Origin: Theocolax elegans
Lineage: Eukaryota; Arthropoda; Insecta; Hymenoptera; Cerocephalidae
DNA length: 64,000 nucleotides
Assembly: GCA_026168455.1 (NCBI GenBank)
Contig: CM047426.1
Coordinates: forward strand, 79,759,986-79,823,985
Reading direction: 5' to 3'
Each line of letters starts with the position of its first letter. Within the stretch, counting starts at the first letter, position 1. The notes below the pieces were generated by a model, which was not told where the DNA came from, made no database searches, and was given only the letters and a program-made list of their open reading frames with translations. Both the position numbers and the translations under genes were made by a program. Positions 41,201-53,835 of the stretch are shown in pieces.

Positions 41201-44200
41201 AAATATTTTAAAAATTTTTCTACACACTGTAAAACTATAGATAAATTTTCTTCGAAAATTCTCGCGAGTACAGAAAGTTGAAAAAAATCGATTCGCACAA
41301 AATTCCATGTTTACTTACAGACAGCTCGTTTCGAGGTCGCACCTGTTTCGTTCGTGGAAAAAAATATGTATCGCATTCGGAGGACAAACAGGAGCCTCGG
41401 GCTGAAAAAGCCAGGCGAGTACGTATCGGTCCGTGTAAACAAAGCCGCGCGATTCGAAACGCAGCCGGTCCCATTAAAATTAAATTAAATTAATATTTGT
41501 CTTGTATCGCATGCGGGCGTCCCCATTTACATACGCGTGGCGTATCGCGCGAAATGGTAAAATGCGAATAAGGTTCGAGCAATTATTTATGATAAACTCG
41601 CTGCCGATCGGTTTGCCGTGTCGCCGAGGGGTGAACGAGGGTGCAAACGTCATAGGAAACGCGTCGGGCGTTCGCAATCAACGCTGGGCCCTTTTTTGGA
41701 TTTAGAGACCGATCGGAAATTGCTAGCCAACAGGAAATTGATCGATTAAATTGCTTTGGCTCGCGTATGTTTTTCTTTTTATTTTTTCCCAATCGGTTTT
41801 GCCGTTAGTTTAACCTCACGTAGTTGCCTGATTTTATACATTTTACATTATCATATAATCTACTTTCACTTATTATTATTATAAATAACCAATTATCTGT
41901 TTGGAAGAATATAATGTAAATAAATTTATACATGAAAATTTGATATTTATTCCTTAATTTTGTATATTTGCTAATAACATGTAATTCTAGTGTACGTTAT
42001 TAAGTTTGGTACTTATGGTATACGTAACAATGTCTATATATTCAGATTTTTGGTGTAACCCTCATAATATTACGTATATTCAAAGCATCGAGTACAGTCA
42101 TATGTGACTTTGAACACTTGGACATAATTATAATTATAGGTGAAACAATGCAAATACATAATGTTAAATTATTAACATGCATTATCTTCAATTTAATTAA
42201 TGAAATAGTCATAAGCTGTAACTTATATAAATTAAAGAACATAATTAACAGAATGATCAAATATATTTGTTGGATGCTAATAGACAGTTATTTACAGACA
42301 AAATTCAAAACACTTTGCGTACATTCGAAAAGAAAGTTATTTAAATACGTATAGATATATTAAGTAAGGTATAAAGTTTAAATAATAAATATAAATAGGC
42401 TACCTTTTTTCTCAGTCGTATTACAAGATTTAATGAGATTTAAATAAATTCGTGCTCTCGATGTTTTCTCACACTAACTTAGTCGAATTCGACATCCCGA
42501 GAACCCGAGAAAGTCCTTGGTACAAAATCACATGAAGGATGTTCGCTGTATAGAACAGCAGCGCCATTAGCAATTTATGAGTAAGAGAGGGAGGTGGAGA
42601 AGGACAAATCACTAAGCTCGTCCCAACGCGATCGGTTTTTCCGAAGCTACGTTCTCTCGTGGCTCGCGAAGGAACACGACTGGAAATATTAAATGAATTT
42701 TTTATGATATCACGAGATGGAGGAGACGCATCTAATGTCAGTTGAAATGCGCAGCTTGGGAAGACGCGTTTGTTGCTACAATGTACTCAGCTACTTTGTA
42801 ACGTTGTTAACAATGAAACATTTTAATAAATCATCCCTCCAACGTTCGTAACGTACAGTTTCAAGTAATTCTTACTATTTATCTTAATTTAAATTAAATG
42901 CAATTCTTTTTACTTTCTTAAGGGATTGAATAAACTTGATTTAAGTTAAAAATTTACTACTCGTGAGAAATATTATAAATAAATTTTATATTCTTGGATT
43001 TCGTAGGGAACATTATTAATTTTATTGAAGAATAAGAAAAACTCATAAATGTCTGTGTTGATGTAAACTTGGAATAAATAAATAATCAAACAGTCACGGT
43101 TATTTATGAACTGCATACGTAGAATTTTAATTTATTCCGTAACTTATGTACATATGACAAAGATCTCTATTATTTTTATTGTCGAATTGAATGTTTTAAT
43201 TTACTCAGTAAAATAAAGTATAGAAACGGATACAATGTAGTAAAATTAATAAAATGTGTTTATACATTTCATTCAACTAAAAATAATTTAAGAAATAACC
43301 GCATAATTTGCCAGTTTCTATTCAAGAAAATTCATTACTAACGAGATAGAATCCAGATTCGATGTTAAAAAGGCTTGTATTAAAAAAAACCATAACATCA
43401 AGAACGAAATGTATGGTACGCGAGAGGAAGCAGATTATTATATAAAGATAAAATTCGCCGGTCGGGCAGGACCGTCGATGAAAAGAGCCCTGCGCTCACG
43501 TACGCGTATAAATACGAAGTAATATATCATTTATGATAAACTGCTGGAAATTACATCGAATGGCCTGAACAGGGCGTGCGCAGGGAGGGAGGGATATTCG
43601 ATATACGATACGACAATATTCATAACATTTCTGACACGCGTTCTGATAATATTAATGACGCCCGGTCTCTCGACTTGTGACGGATACGAGAGATAAAATC
43701 CGGCGCGACACGGTTCTCTTTTTCTCTCATTGGACGCGAAAAAAGGGAGGATCGTCGAAACCGAGGGATCATTCGAAGTAAAAAGTTGAATGAGAGTGAA
43801 TCAAAGTCGAATATCTGTTTGTTATCATCGCAATCGCAATTTTAAATACAAATATTAATTATTTAATTATAAGTTAATTAATTACAATTGCTTATTAGAT
43901 TTAATTATTTGAATATAACTCTAACAGAGTAAAACGAAATTACTTAAACAATATTCCCATGCAGCAATAGCTTTTTCTCATTCAGTGATGTATATCATAA
44001 TTCATCCTAGATTTCTTAATTACATTGTATGAAAAAAATGGAGGTCTAATTCTACCCCGAGACTTTACTTAGCTGGAAAGATAAACCACCTTAAGGTCTG
44101 CGTCACCTTCTATGAAATCCATAATTCATAAGTCAAAAAGTTTAGTTCCGCATGAAAAAGTTGGTACACACGCCGAAAAAAGTCGTCCAACACCCGGAAT

Positions 44201-44705
44201 TAAGCAGGGCGCAAGTCGACATTGACGGACAAATAGGTGTTGGTGAATACCGACGCGGACCCGTTTAGGGCGTGACATCGCGCATCTCGAAACAGCCCCA
44301 GAATGTCGAAGTTCCTGGATGGTTGAGATATGCACACCCTTCCCGTGACTTGGCGATTCTCGTACACGCACCTGCACCTCCTACTCATTCTAGCTCCTCT
44401 TCCCCCTGCCGCCCCTCTCCCCCACCGCCTCCACCCCTTTGCCCTTTCAGGGGACCTCGTAAAAGCCCCGGAAACGGAGTGGGGTTCCGATACGTATGCA
44501 AAGCGATTGTGTTTAGCCAACTTCTCGTCGAGAATTTCCATTAGTTGGAGGCGCGAGCTGGGTTTCGCCGGCGAATGATTTCGAATCAGCGCGCCTGGTA
44601 GCGCGGATAATTCAATTTGAATATGTATTTCAATCCCTAGCCGGACACACTGGACGGTTTAATATTTTCGTTACACCGAGTCTCAGCTCCTGCTCTGCGT
44701 CAGGA

Positions 44706-44785
44706 TTTTTTTTTTTTTTTCGAGAGAGAGAGAGGGAAGGAGAAAGAGAGGGAGAGAGAGAGAGATAAAGAGAGAGAAAGGGGCA
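44706..44785. repeat. T15 run and GA-rich repeat
   Basis: Fifteen consecutive T at 44706-44720 are followed by an interrupted GA dinucleotide tract to about 44785. The Ser-Leu repeat frame on the minus strand is compositional. Confidence 0.85.
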
Positions 44786-45184
44786 AGAGAACAAGAGAGT
44801 GAAAAGAGAAAATCGACTTTTACGAATCAACGTACGAAACGAATTGCGGCTTTTTAGCGGTTTAACAGCTGGGAATTCTCGGGAATTATTTGTTCAAGTG
44901 ATGCGTTGAGTAAATGGAATACGATATATGTTCTTTCTTTGTTGTTTATTGTTCCGTGTAAAGAACACAATCCTGCAGTTAGTCTGGATGAGAAATTTGA
45001 TTTACTTTTCTAAAGACACTTTTTTCTCACTTTATGTCTTTATCCACAACAATATTTTTTACTTGAAATAATATAAATTCTAATGTTTTAACTCAATAAA
45101 ACAATGTGAATTGAAACTTTCTTCAAATAAGCACACGTCTTTATTTGAATAGAATTTTTTATAACTTTGATCTTTGATAAAATG

Positions 45185-45648
45185 AAACTCACAAGGAGAA
45201 CATCATATGTTTGGGAAACGGATCGTGCCCAGCTTGTAGGATATGTTTTCTAATATAAAAATATGTAGAAAGCTAGAGCCGCAGACCCTAACAATCGTTT
45301 TTTCAAAAGTTATACGCTATTAAATCAAAATTTCCAAAAAATAGAGACTTCACTTCAAACGCTTGTAACTGCTAGCCTATCAAATATTGACATTCAAACC
45401 AAAGTTTAGTGAACAGATGAGATAAAATAGATATCATTTTAAAAAAGTACGTTAAAATCCGTTGAAATGGAGCAAAGTTATAGCCGAATTAAGAATTTAA
45501 AGAAATTTAGCTTAAAAAAATCAATAAAATTGTACTGCCTAATTTTTGTTTAAAATTGCTTTTAATACATATTTTTATATAAGAAAACGTATCCTACAAG
45601 CTGGGCACGATCCGTTTCCCAAACATATGATGTTCTCCTTGTGAGTTT
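45185..45648. mobile_element. MITE with 83-bp terminal inverted repeats
   Basis: The left arm 45185-45267 begins AAACTCACAAGGAGAACATC. The right arm 45566-45648 is its reverse complement with two mismatches. The 298-bp interior has no coding capacity. The arms are long and the element short, as in foldback-type MITEs. A target duplication could not be defined because both flanks are A/T-rich. Superfamily is unknown. The arms' near-identity implies recent activity or selection on the fold. Confidence 0.85.
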
Positions 45649-48600
45649 TTTATACTTCTAATTACGTACCAACTAATAAGGTATTTGCTTCATTGATAAG
45701 TTTTTGTATCTTCTTTTATAGTACCTCATAAGTAAAACTTCAAGAAGCGAATAATTAGACAAAAATTTAATTTTAATTATATCTACTAGAAAAATAATTA
45801 AGGAGACATTAAATTCTGGTAGACTGCAAGTCTGGTAGAAAAGCAAGACGTTGAAATAGTAATAAAATCTGATGTAAAGTCTTGTGCCATTAAACTTGTC
45901 TAAAACTTGGTAAATATGGCTCCAAAAGTGTTTGAAATGAAATTTCATTTACTCTTTCACATTAAACTCCCGGTGTAAAAAAATTTAAAAATACTATTCG
46001 ATAAAGTGGTGAAACAATGTAGGTATATTAAAGAAGAAAATAGCTACACGATTATTAATTTCTTTATGCATTCATTGAGATTGAATATAACTTAGGAAAC
46101 TGTAGGAAAAGCTAGGTAAATGTTTGTCACCAAATCAAAATTGAACAGTCAAATTTCTAATTAGAAACGATAAAGCGATAATTGCATTTACATCGATGAA
46201 CGTCTTGGGTAAGGGAAACAAAGAGACGTATTTCAAACTTATACATTTAATGAGAATTCTTTCCTCCGGTCCCAAGCAGATTGAAATTCTCACCGAAAGG
46301 AGAGGAAGAGGCACGAGCTCCGCGGAGGCACTTTTCATTAAATATTCCTCGCAATTCTGTATACACCGGTCGGCGGCATCAGAAAACGAGGAAGCGGAAG
46401 AAGACGCCGCGCGTAAAACAACGGAGCGAGAAAAAAATCGAGAGAAAGGAGTAGGTCGGGAGAGTGGGAGGAAAGATTGTTTTGGCCGTGCGCCATCACA
46501 GTCGGAATCGAGATAAAGAAAGTTTTCGCGTTAATCATACCATTAGATTTCGCAGACGCCGCGAACGGATTCCTCTCCCTTCCGACGACAGTAATTGTGA
46601 CGGTGAATGAGACTGCGGAAGTTGTACTTCCCCCAGTCTCTCTCTCTCTCTCACTCACTCTTATTCCTCCTCTCAAGCTCTGTATAATGCCGCTTGGAAT
46701 CCCGACGCGAGCCTGTGCCAAATTTATGCAGATGTATGCCACCGATATTCTAAATAAGTAGGTTCAGTCCTCGTCGTCTTGGGATGGGATTCGAGCTTCT
46801 GTTTCTCTTTGTCTCGAGGCGCCCAAGGAATTCTCTCGGAGACAAGACTCATTACAAGGGTGAAAAAGTTGGGGAAGCCGCGAGTTTCGAGCAAGCCAAG
46901 AGTACAATGCTCCGTTATTTTATATTGAAATAAGTTGAAATGATATTTGTGGGTTGTATCGCGTCGAATTTATTCGAGACCCGGATAGTAAGGACGCTAT
47001 ACAGATTTATTACTATTATTATCTTTTACGTAAAAAGTACCTACAGCGTTTTTCTGACAATCCTTCATTGTTATACATTTTAAATAGCAAATGCATACAT
47101 TAGACTTTAAATAAAATGTGCGAGAGATACGTATATATGTATAACGTACTACGTTCTACGTTGTATATGTGAGTGTAAAAATCTAATTTAAAAGAATGTC
47201 ACAGTCTTTTTTCTCGAGGACTCTGAGAGCTTTGACCTTCGTAATACAATCTCAAAATTCTTCCTTCTTTTCCAGCTTTTGGCTACATCAAAGGGTTTAC
47301 GCAGTGGCCCCAACATTACGCGGGCATAGATTAGAGGGCAAAGAGACAGTTACCGCCCTCTTTATCTCTCTTCTTTTGCTCTGTGTATCTCCATTCAGTA
47401 CTTAGTGTTTTAAAGTAGCTAATTATAGGGCATTTATCTACGCCACCTGGTGCTTTATCCTCTTTTATCAGCCGGAAGGCTCTTGTCTCGCGACGCTCAA
47501 CTTCTCAAAACCCTGGTCGACTGTTTCACGTAGTCCTTTAATATAAACACCAAATTCCTCGTTTTAATTCGCTCTTTTCCATTCAGTATCTGTACCATTT
47601 TTAAAGTGAATAAAGAGCTTGAATTAATGTACATACCATTAATAAACGAAATTAACAAATCCTTCATTAAGGCCATTTAAGATACTCCTTTTTTATATAT
47701 AGTTAAATAATTAATGTATTTGGTTAAAGAAATTAATAGCATGCACTTGAATTTTCTTATTATATATGTTTAACTACAAAGTTTAGCATTCTTATAAAGT
47801 TAAATTAAAGGAATATTTTAAATTTTGTTGTGCATCAAAACCTGATAATAAACATACAAATAGCCGATTGATGTATACATATTGTCGATCAGGTAATAAA
47901 ATGAATAATGAAAATTGAATGTCCGAATAAAGAGAACACGAATTAATTTTTACGTGGTAGAAACCAAGACAATTCATTAGGTACCATTGGCAAAAATACC
48001 CTGTCAGGAATTCGTAGAGCAGAGTCGAGAAAATCGAAAGAAAAGAAGCCGAAGTACCGGCTTCCTCCTTCTCAACGTCTCACTTTCATTTCTCTTTCGG
48101 AAACTAGGCTTCCAAGCCCAAATGATTCCCCGGGCGGTATCTCCATCCTATCCGGAACGAAAAGCTTTTAGAAGGCAGAGAAAAAAAAGTGAGAAACAAA
48201 GAGGAGCTCGCTCACATACATTTTCATCCGGGAATGAGGAGGAAAAAAGGAGCCGCGTGCGTAATGGAAGCGAACGGTTTGATTTCAGCCCCCGGGTTCT
48301 TGGACGCGAAATTGAATATGCATATTTCGATCCCCTTCGGAGGCCTCCGCGCAAATGGAAAAGTAAATTCTAGCGTTGTATTGTTCATTTTGGATTTTCC
48401 GGGAAATTGAGCGTATTGAACACCCGAGGTACGAGACGGAAAAGAATTGTTTGAAAGCGCGTCTTTCATAAACAATGGAAGAATACTTTGCGACCTGGTC
48501 TACGACCCAATTTTGAGTCTCAGAACTATCAAGCTTCTGGTAATTGGTTCGTAGAGTGAAGTGCTTTTTCCTTGTCGCGAGTAATTTTTTATGCTACTTT

Positions 48601-50826
48601 AAACATTTTCTTTTCAATGACTTTCGGTATTACTTTCAAATCTATTTTTATAATTACTTTTAGTACACCATGAATATTTCATTGCATACAAATATACAAT
48701 TAAATCGGTGCTACAAATTTAATATATTTTAATATTACTTTTACAAGCTTATATTACTACATTCAATATGTTATTTAGCTAAGCAAGTAATCCAAGTTTT
48801 ATTATCGTTATTTCACCGATGTAGACTTAATTAATAATCTACGAATTCTTCATTTACACGAGAATCGCAGATTTACAATGAGGTAAAACCGACCGTTACA
48901 TTTGAATAGAAACTCAGAGTTCTAATGAACTGATTTGTCGAACAACGATGTTTGTTCCTGTAATGCACACAATTCTCTATTTACATTTTGACTTCCCGCA
49001 ACTTACTTAATTTATAATTCGAGGCAATGAATATTTTCACTGCTACCAGTAAGATAATGAAATACAAGTGCAGTGAAATAGAATCTTCAAATATATTACG
49101 TATTATAATAGAGCATAATTAATATTTTCAAGGAAATTTATGTTACAATGGTTTGAAGACTTTGTGAATGAATAGAAGAAATACGTACTAGTTTATGTAA
49201 AATTTCTACAAGTGGGAAGTATGTTTTAATTTCAACATTATAAATGAAATGCGCCTTTTGTAATACACTGTTGCGATTTTGAACCAACTTAAATACGACA
49301 AAACATAAGGATATATACATTGAAATGGAAGCGAAGAATTTCCAGTTCAATATGACATACAAAAATTTAAAGCGATATAATCTTTAAAGTAATTAATAAT
49401 AATTACTTACATTTTTTTTACAAATATACGATATTGCATATTATATGCGATATCGACAAATAATTTATCTACCACCATTTTTATCGCAAGAAAAACACGT
49501 GAAAATAAAAATATTATTTTAAAGCATAGCCTTAGGTTTAGAATCGATAAAGGAGAAACAACACCGTAAATTTCGCAGAAAGGAGAAAATAACGAAAATC
49601 ACCGCAAAACAGCCGTCTAGCACCGCGAAGGTTCTGACCAATCTTGCGCGAGCAGCGTCATAAATAAAAGCCGAATCCGCTGGTACAAAGTGGCCGGTAC
49701 AACAAGTGCGGCCCACGACTGTACGAAGGTTCGCTTTCCGCGCAGGAAGCGAGACAGGGGCAAAAATTTGAAAGTCAATGCACCGGCGCTCCGGCCAACG
49801 ATAAGGGAGAGCAAAAATACACATTAGCGGATTTAAAATTTAGATTTGCCGGCGTCGGCGAAATTGAGTGCGCGACTCGTCCCATCGACCCCGAAAAAAT
49901 GTCGCGCTCGATTTCTTTAATTCGCCCGATGAAACCACGTTTCCTTTTCCCGTATTCTTGTTCCCTGGCTGAAGTAGTTTTCATAAATCTAAATCAACCT
50001 GTATACGAAATTTTAATGTTTTTGGTAGATGATGTGTCCTGTTTCTCTCTGGATTCTACTCTAAATTAGAAAATATTTTACAAAAAAAGAATCTCGTAAC
50101 ATGTGGTAATGTTACATTTTTTCCATACGATTTGTCTTCATTTGTTTCTTTTTCATTTTTGAAAGCCAATTACCTTTGCATAAAAATTTTAAACTATTAC
50201 GTGGTCCGTAATATATACATAAAGGGAATTTTATTTTTCAACTAAATTATATTTACTTGATTTTTGCATTTAGTAATTTGCATCCCAAATAATTATGTAC
50301 ATTATAATATAATAGATGTACGAATTATAATAGAAAATATAAACAAATTGACATATTCTTTTCTTATTAACACCTAAGAAGCATTGAGAAATCAATGAAT
50401 CAAGGCAAATGCAGTAATTATAAACTCGACCTAAATAAATAAGATAAGAATATTTTATAAATTCTCATCCAAATCTTTGTACATTTTCTCTAAATAAATA
50501 TACTGAATCTTTACAACATAAAATAAACCTACATGTACGTTGAATCTTTAAAAAGATATGTAATGGTATTTTTATAGATTCTACGTAAATATGTTGACAA
50601 GTTTCAGTGAATTATTTACTTAGAAATACTGTACAATATTTTAATAAAAATTTTTATAAAACAGTTTTACATATGAAAATGATTTTCATTAACAATTACA
50701 CAATATATGTTATGTATAAATATTATATTCTATAGTATCTATAGTATATATTTATGTACAAATGAGAGAGGAGCATACACAACGTGTACATTTCATTAGG
50801 TTGCATATGCGAGTACTTACTTGACA

Positions 50827-50923
50827 GGTACGTGATGAATCCTGAGTTGCTGATGTTTTCTGGAAAGAGTGACGTTGAGTCAAATTGTTCGTCGAAAATC
50901 ACACCGTAAGAGTCCTTTCGCAA
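50827..50923 (-). other. Candidate upstream coding exon (weak)
   Basis: A minus-strand open segment encodes RKDSYGVIFDEQFDSTSLF and continues to SGFITYLS. It ends at a consensus donor (TCAA/GTAAGT). The frame ends one base into a codon, which is exactly what the Lar exon at 32679-32810 needs. Codon choice is GC-richer than the surroundings. Against it: no good acceptor upstream, no in-frame ATG, and no hydrophobic signal peptide, which the Lar N-terminus should have. Coordinates cover the segment up to the donor; the upstream edge is arbitrary. Confidence 0.25.
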
Positions 50924-51336
50924 GTCTACGCGATGGCTGCCTTTTTTTTACCACGATTTTCCGCGCGGACGATTTCATTTTTCATTCTAGTAACGAGGTT
51001 CACGCACATTTTCCTTCTCGCTCTTTTTGTTCAACGCTCCCTTTTTCGCCCTACTGAATATGAAAAGGAACGAGGAACAAAAAAAGTGCGGCCGAGAGAT
51101 AATGGAGAGCGGGAAAAAGGGAGAAATGAAATCGCTTCATCGGAGGAGCAAAGTATAAGGTCGCAGTTAAGTCTGCGTTATCACTGGTAAAAAGTTGTTG
51201 GAAAGAAAACTTGTAGAATTGCAGCAAAGTGTTCCGAAAGAAAAAACACGGAAAAAAGAAAGCGAATAATGTGTTACCAACGAGTTTCTCTTTGCTCCTC
51301 CGTAAAAGATTTTCAAAATGTTACACTGTATAATTA

Positions 51337-51376
51337 GGGGTTAGGGGTGGTATGGACGGGGGGGGGGGGGGCTGGG
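51337..51376 (+). other. G-quadruplex motif with G14 run
   Basis: GGGG TTA GGGG, then a 10-nt gap, then fourteen G (51358-51371), CT and GGG. This fits the four-tract G-quadruplex pattern. It lies about 240 bp upstream of the Ty3/Gypsy-like insertion. G14 homopolymers are also prone to length error in assemblies. Confidence 0.75.
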
Positions 51377-51614
51377 AAAAGCCCTTAATAAGTGTTATTA
51401 ACTAATTAAACTAGAAGGTTGCTATTAATTTCATGTATGTGTGTGTGTTTTTTAAGGCGATGTAATTACTGGGTATTCAGCTCTTATAGCGATTAGGTCT
51501 ACCTTGCAGCATGAAAAATTGTGTAATTATGATATTCTTAATGCAACTTATATTTAGATTATTATCTATAAATTGCATAAAGTATTAGTATACTATTAAA
51601 ACACTTGCGCAAAT

Positions 51615-51618
51615 ATAC
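51615..51618 (+). repeat. Target-site duplication ATAC (left)
   Basis: ATAC precedes the 5' LTR and recurs at 61947-61950, directly after the 3' LTR. A 4-bp duplication fits Ty3/Gypsy integrases. Confidence 0.85.
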
Positions 51619-52871
51619 TGTGACGTATACAACTACATATAATTATATTATTTCATAAATACGTAAATTTATATAAGAGGATATAGGTCATCAAAATAGA
51701 TTTCTTAGAAAGATCAATGAACTATATATAAATGTAAATATCCACAAGAATATTGTCAGCTGAAATTGACTAACATGTAAATTCTTAGAATTATAGCGTG
51801 TCACGATTTAAAGCGCAAATTTAGAAATAATAAAAATGCAATTGCAGTTATATTAAAAATAAATATTTTATAATTAAATGAATAATTAATTGTAAATAGA
51901 ATATTATTATACAATAAAATAAATACAAATATTCAATTTAAAATGTATAAAAAAGAATTTAATTTTTAATTTTACGGCAAAACAGAAATTAATTACAAAA
52001 ATTATATGTTTATGCAAAATCAGTATGCGAAGATATTTGTACATTTAAAAATAATAAAAATTATAATATATTTAATTTTGTAATTGTGTAAAAGACAAAG
52101 TGAAATTTATAAGTAGAATAAAAAACGATTGTAAGTTTAAAAAATGAATTTAAGATTATTTTTAAATGTAGAAATAATTGAGGTTATAGAATTAATAAAA
52201 AAAATTATAAAATAAAAGTAATTACAAAAATGCATAGGATATGAAAATAAATATGCAATTATTTCTTGTAAATAATTAGAATTTTAGATAATATTACATG
52301 TATATAGAAACAAGAAAGAAAATATGATAAAAAATCAAAATACGAAATTAATGTAAAATATGACGAAAAATGTTTAAAAAGGATTTGTACTAATGAGGTA
52401 AAGATAGTATATAAAGGACGGAAATTTATATACAATATTCATTGATTGATAAGCCTTCGTAGCATTTACATTAGATTTCATAGTTTTATTAGTACAAGTC
52501 CTTTTATTATAAGGATTTGTAATGAAATTAAATAAATAAATATTGTAAATATCTATATATAAAATTTATAGTTATTCATTAAGTATTATTAAATCACACA
52601 CTACCATTTCTATGGCCCAATGCGCGGTGATAGAAATGTGTATAATACATACAAAATATATATAATTAATATACTCAAATACACACTCCAGTTATAATAG
52701 CCAATGTGTGCTAATATAATGTGTCTCAATTTACACATAAAACCCGGATTAATAAGTCTGCAACAAGATTTAGATGCAAAGATGGTTTCGCACCTAACTT
52801 ACATCTAATCTAATAACAAGCAGCAAAATCTATAGTAACGGTAAAACCCAAAGAAAGGTTGGCACGTCACA
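51619..52871 (+). repeat. 5' LTR of Ty3/Gypsy-like element
   Basis: 1253 bp, starting TGTGACGT and ending ACGTCACA, an 8-bp perfect terminal inverted repeat. It matches the 3' LTR throughout by eye. The terminal TGACG/CGTCA are CRE-type half sites, which may or may not matter for transcription. Confidence 0.95.
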
Positions 52872-52874
52872 AAA

Positions 52875-52892
52875 TGGCGCTCGGACAGGGAC
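52875..52892 (+). promoter_or_regulatory. Primer-binding site, tRNA-Lys-like
   Basis: TGGCGCTCGGACAGGGAC starts 3 nt after the LTR end. It matches the complement of the tRNA-Lys(UUU) 3' end at 16 of 18 positions. Both differences would still pair as G-U wobbles with that tRNA. The tRNA 3' sequence is from general knowledge, not from this genome. Confidence 0.75.
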
Positions 52893-53091
52893 TGATAAAA
52901 ATCAAATTACATATAAATATATATTGTAAAATAAAAATTTTGTAAAAATTGAGTACACATGCTTAGATAAATTTTATTTTACACGTACAAAATTTTCTAC
53001 TGTAATTTAGAAGTAGAATTACGTATTTGCATTTAATCATAGGATATAGCAATATTAATAGTAATAATTAAACAAATCTAAAAGAGTTACA

Positions 53092-53496
53092 ATGATCAAT
53101 CGATATGATTCATCAATTTTTGACAATAATTTGTACGCGTTAACATATCAATTAAATGATTTAGTATTGGAAAACGCGGAAAAAATTGAAGATCAAGAAT
53201 CATTATTATTAAAATATAAAGAAGGATTAGAATTTATTGCTGGAAGTTATGATAAATTAGTTAAAAAGGTACACATTTTGGAAAATCATTTAGAATCAAT
53301 CAAAGATAAAAATGATCTTTTAGAAAAACAAAATAGATTTCTAAAACATGAATTAACAAGTTTTCGAGAAATAACGGAACAAAATATTCAATTCATTCAA
53401 GGAAAACATGTACAATTAGCAACCAGAGTTGTATTAATTGAAAGTTATATAAAAAATAATTTAACTAAAAAATTCGAAAATTTAAAAATAAAATAA
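53092..53496 (+). CDS. 5' accessory ORF of retroelement, coiled-coil protein of unknown function
   Basis: This 134-residue ORF lies between the primer site and gag, in the position normally occupied by leader sequence. The protein is rich in Lys, Glu, Leu and Asn, and heptad-like hydrophobic spacing runs from about residue 20 to 115 (for example VHILENHLESIKDKNDLLEK). It has no Cys/His knuckle, signal peptide or membrane segment. I do not recognise it. The 339-nt gap to gag suggests separate translation, by splicing, reinitiation or internal entry. It may be an assembly or RNA-binding accessory protein, or a duplicated gag N-terminus: gag itself begins with a coiled coil. Confidence 0.7.
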   Translation: MINRYDSSIFDNNLYALTYQLNDLVLENAEKIEDQESLLLKYKEGLEFIAGSYDKLVKKVHILENHLESIKDKNDLLEKQNRFLKHELTSFREITEQNIQFIQGKHVQLATRVVLIESYIKNNLTKKFENLKIK

Positions 53497-53835
53497 TATA
53501 AATAAATTAAAATTCAAATGAAAACTTAAACTAAGAAAATTTAAGATAATTAATTTTCGCGCGTTTGTCTAAGAGTTTAGCAGCGTAGGATATTGAATTT
53601 ATAGAAAAATAGTGATTACGACTATGCGACCGCGCTCTCTGTCAATATACCGAGAGTCAAATGTTTCTCACTCGCACTAATAGCTTATATATAGGTGATA
53701 CATATGGTAATTATTATATGGATAGTATATATATAAGTTATAAAAATATTATATAAAAATTCTATTAAATATTAATATTTTAAACTTGTTTGTTAATATA
53801 TAGATATTAAATTTATATTATATAGATTTTTCAAA

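Larger units (their letters stand above)
32811..51614. other. Presumed Lar 5' intron: no confirmed gene
   Basis: About 18.8 kb of alternating AT-rich DNA and GC-richer islands (near 33340-33560, 35220-35680, 36780-37080, 37760-38060, 38840-39260, 41280-41720, 42480-42780, 43400-43800, 44050-44830, 46190-46930, 47200-47540, 47990-48480, 49500-49990 and 50860-51400). It holds two MITEs, GA/T-rich repeats at 44706-44785, a G14 tract and two weak minus-strand exon candidates. Near 33470 the motif ATAATCATCAATCA resembles PBC/Hox sites. Near 47415 TAATTA lies close to a CACCTG E-box. Overlapping open frames on both strands in these islands have no recognisable domain. Confidence 0.45.

Noticed and set aside
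41235..41474. Minus frame ending near a GTAAGT donor (GAGCTGTCT/GTAAGT)
   Set aside because: It has a start ATG but no signal peptide or domain, and its phase 0 end does not fit the phase-1 Lar exon.
44126..44578. Overlapping frames of 82-113 codons on both strands
   Set aside because: CT/GC-rich island with proline-serine low complexity, no domain.
46338..46761. 134-codon - frame overlapping 94- and 106-codon + frames
   Set aside because: Open on both strands because of composition and a CT tract. No recognisable domain or consistent splice sites.
47987..48475. Several overlapping frames of 68-128 codons on both strands
   Set aside because: A GC-rich, stop-poor island. The proteins show no family features; a conserved non-coding element is more likely.
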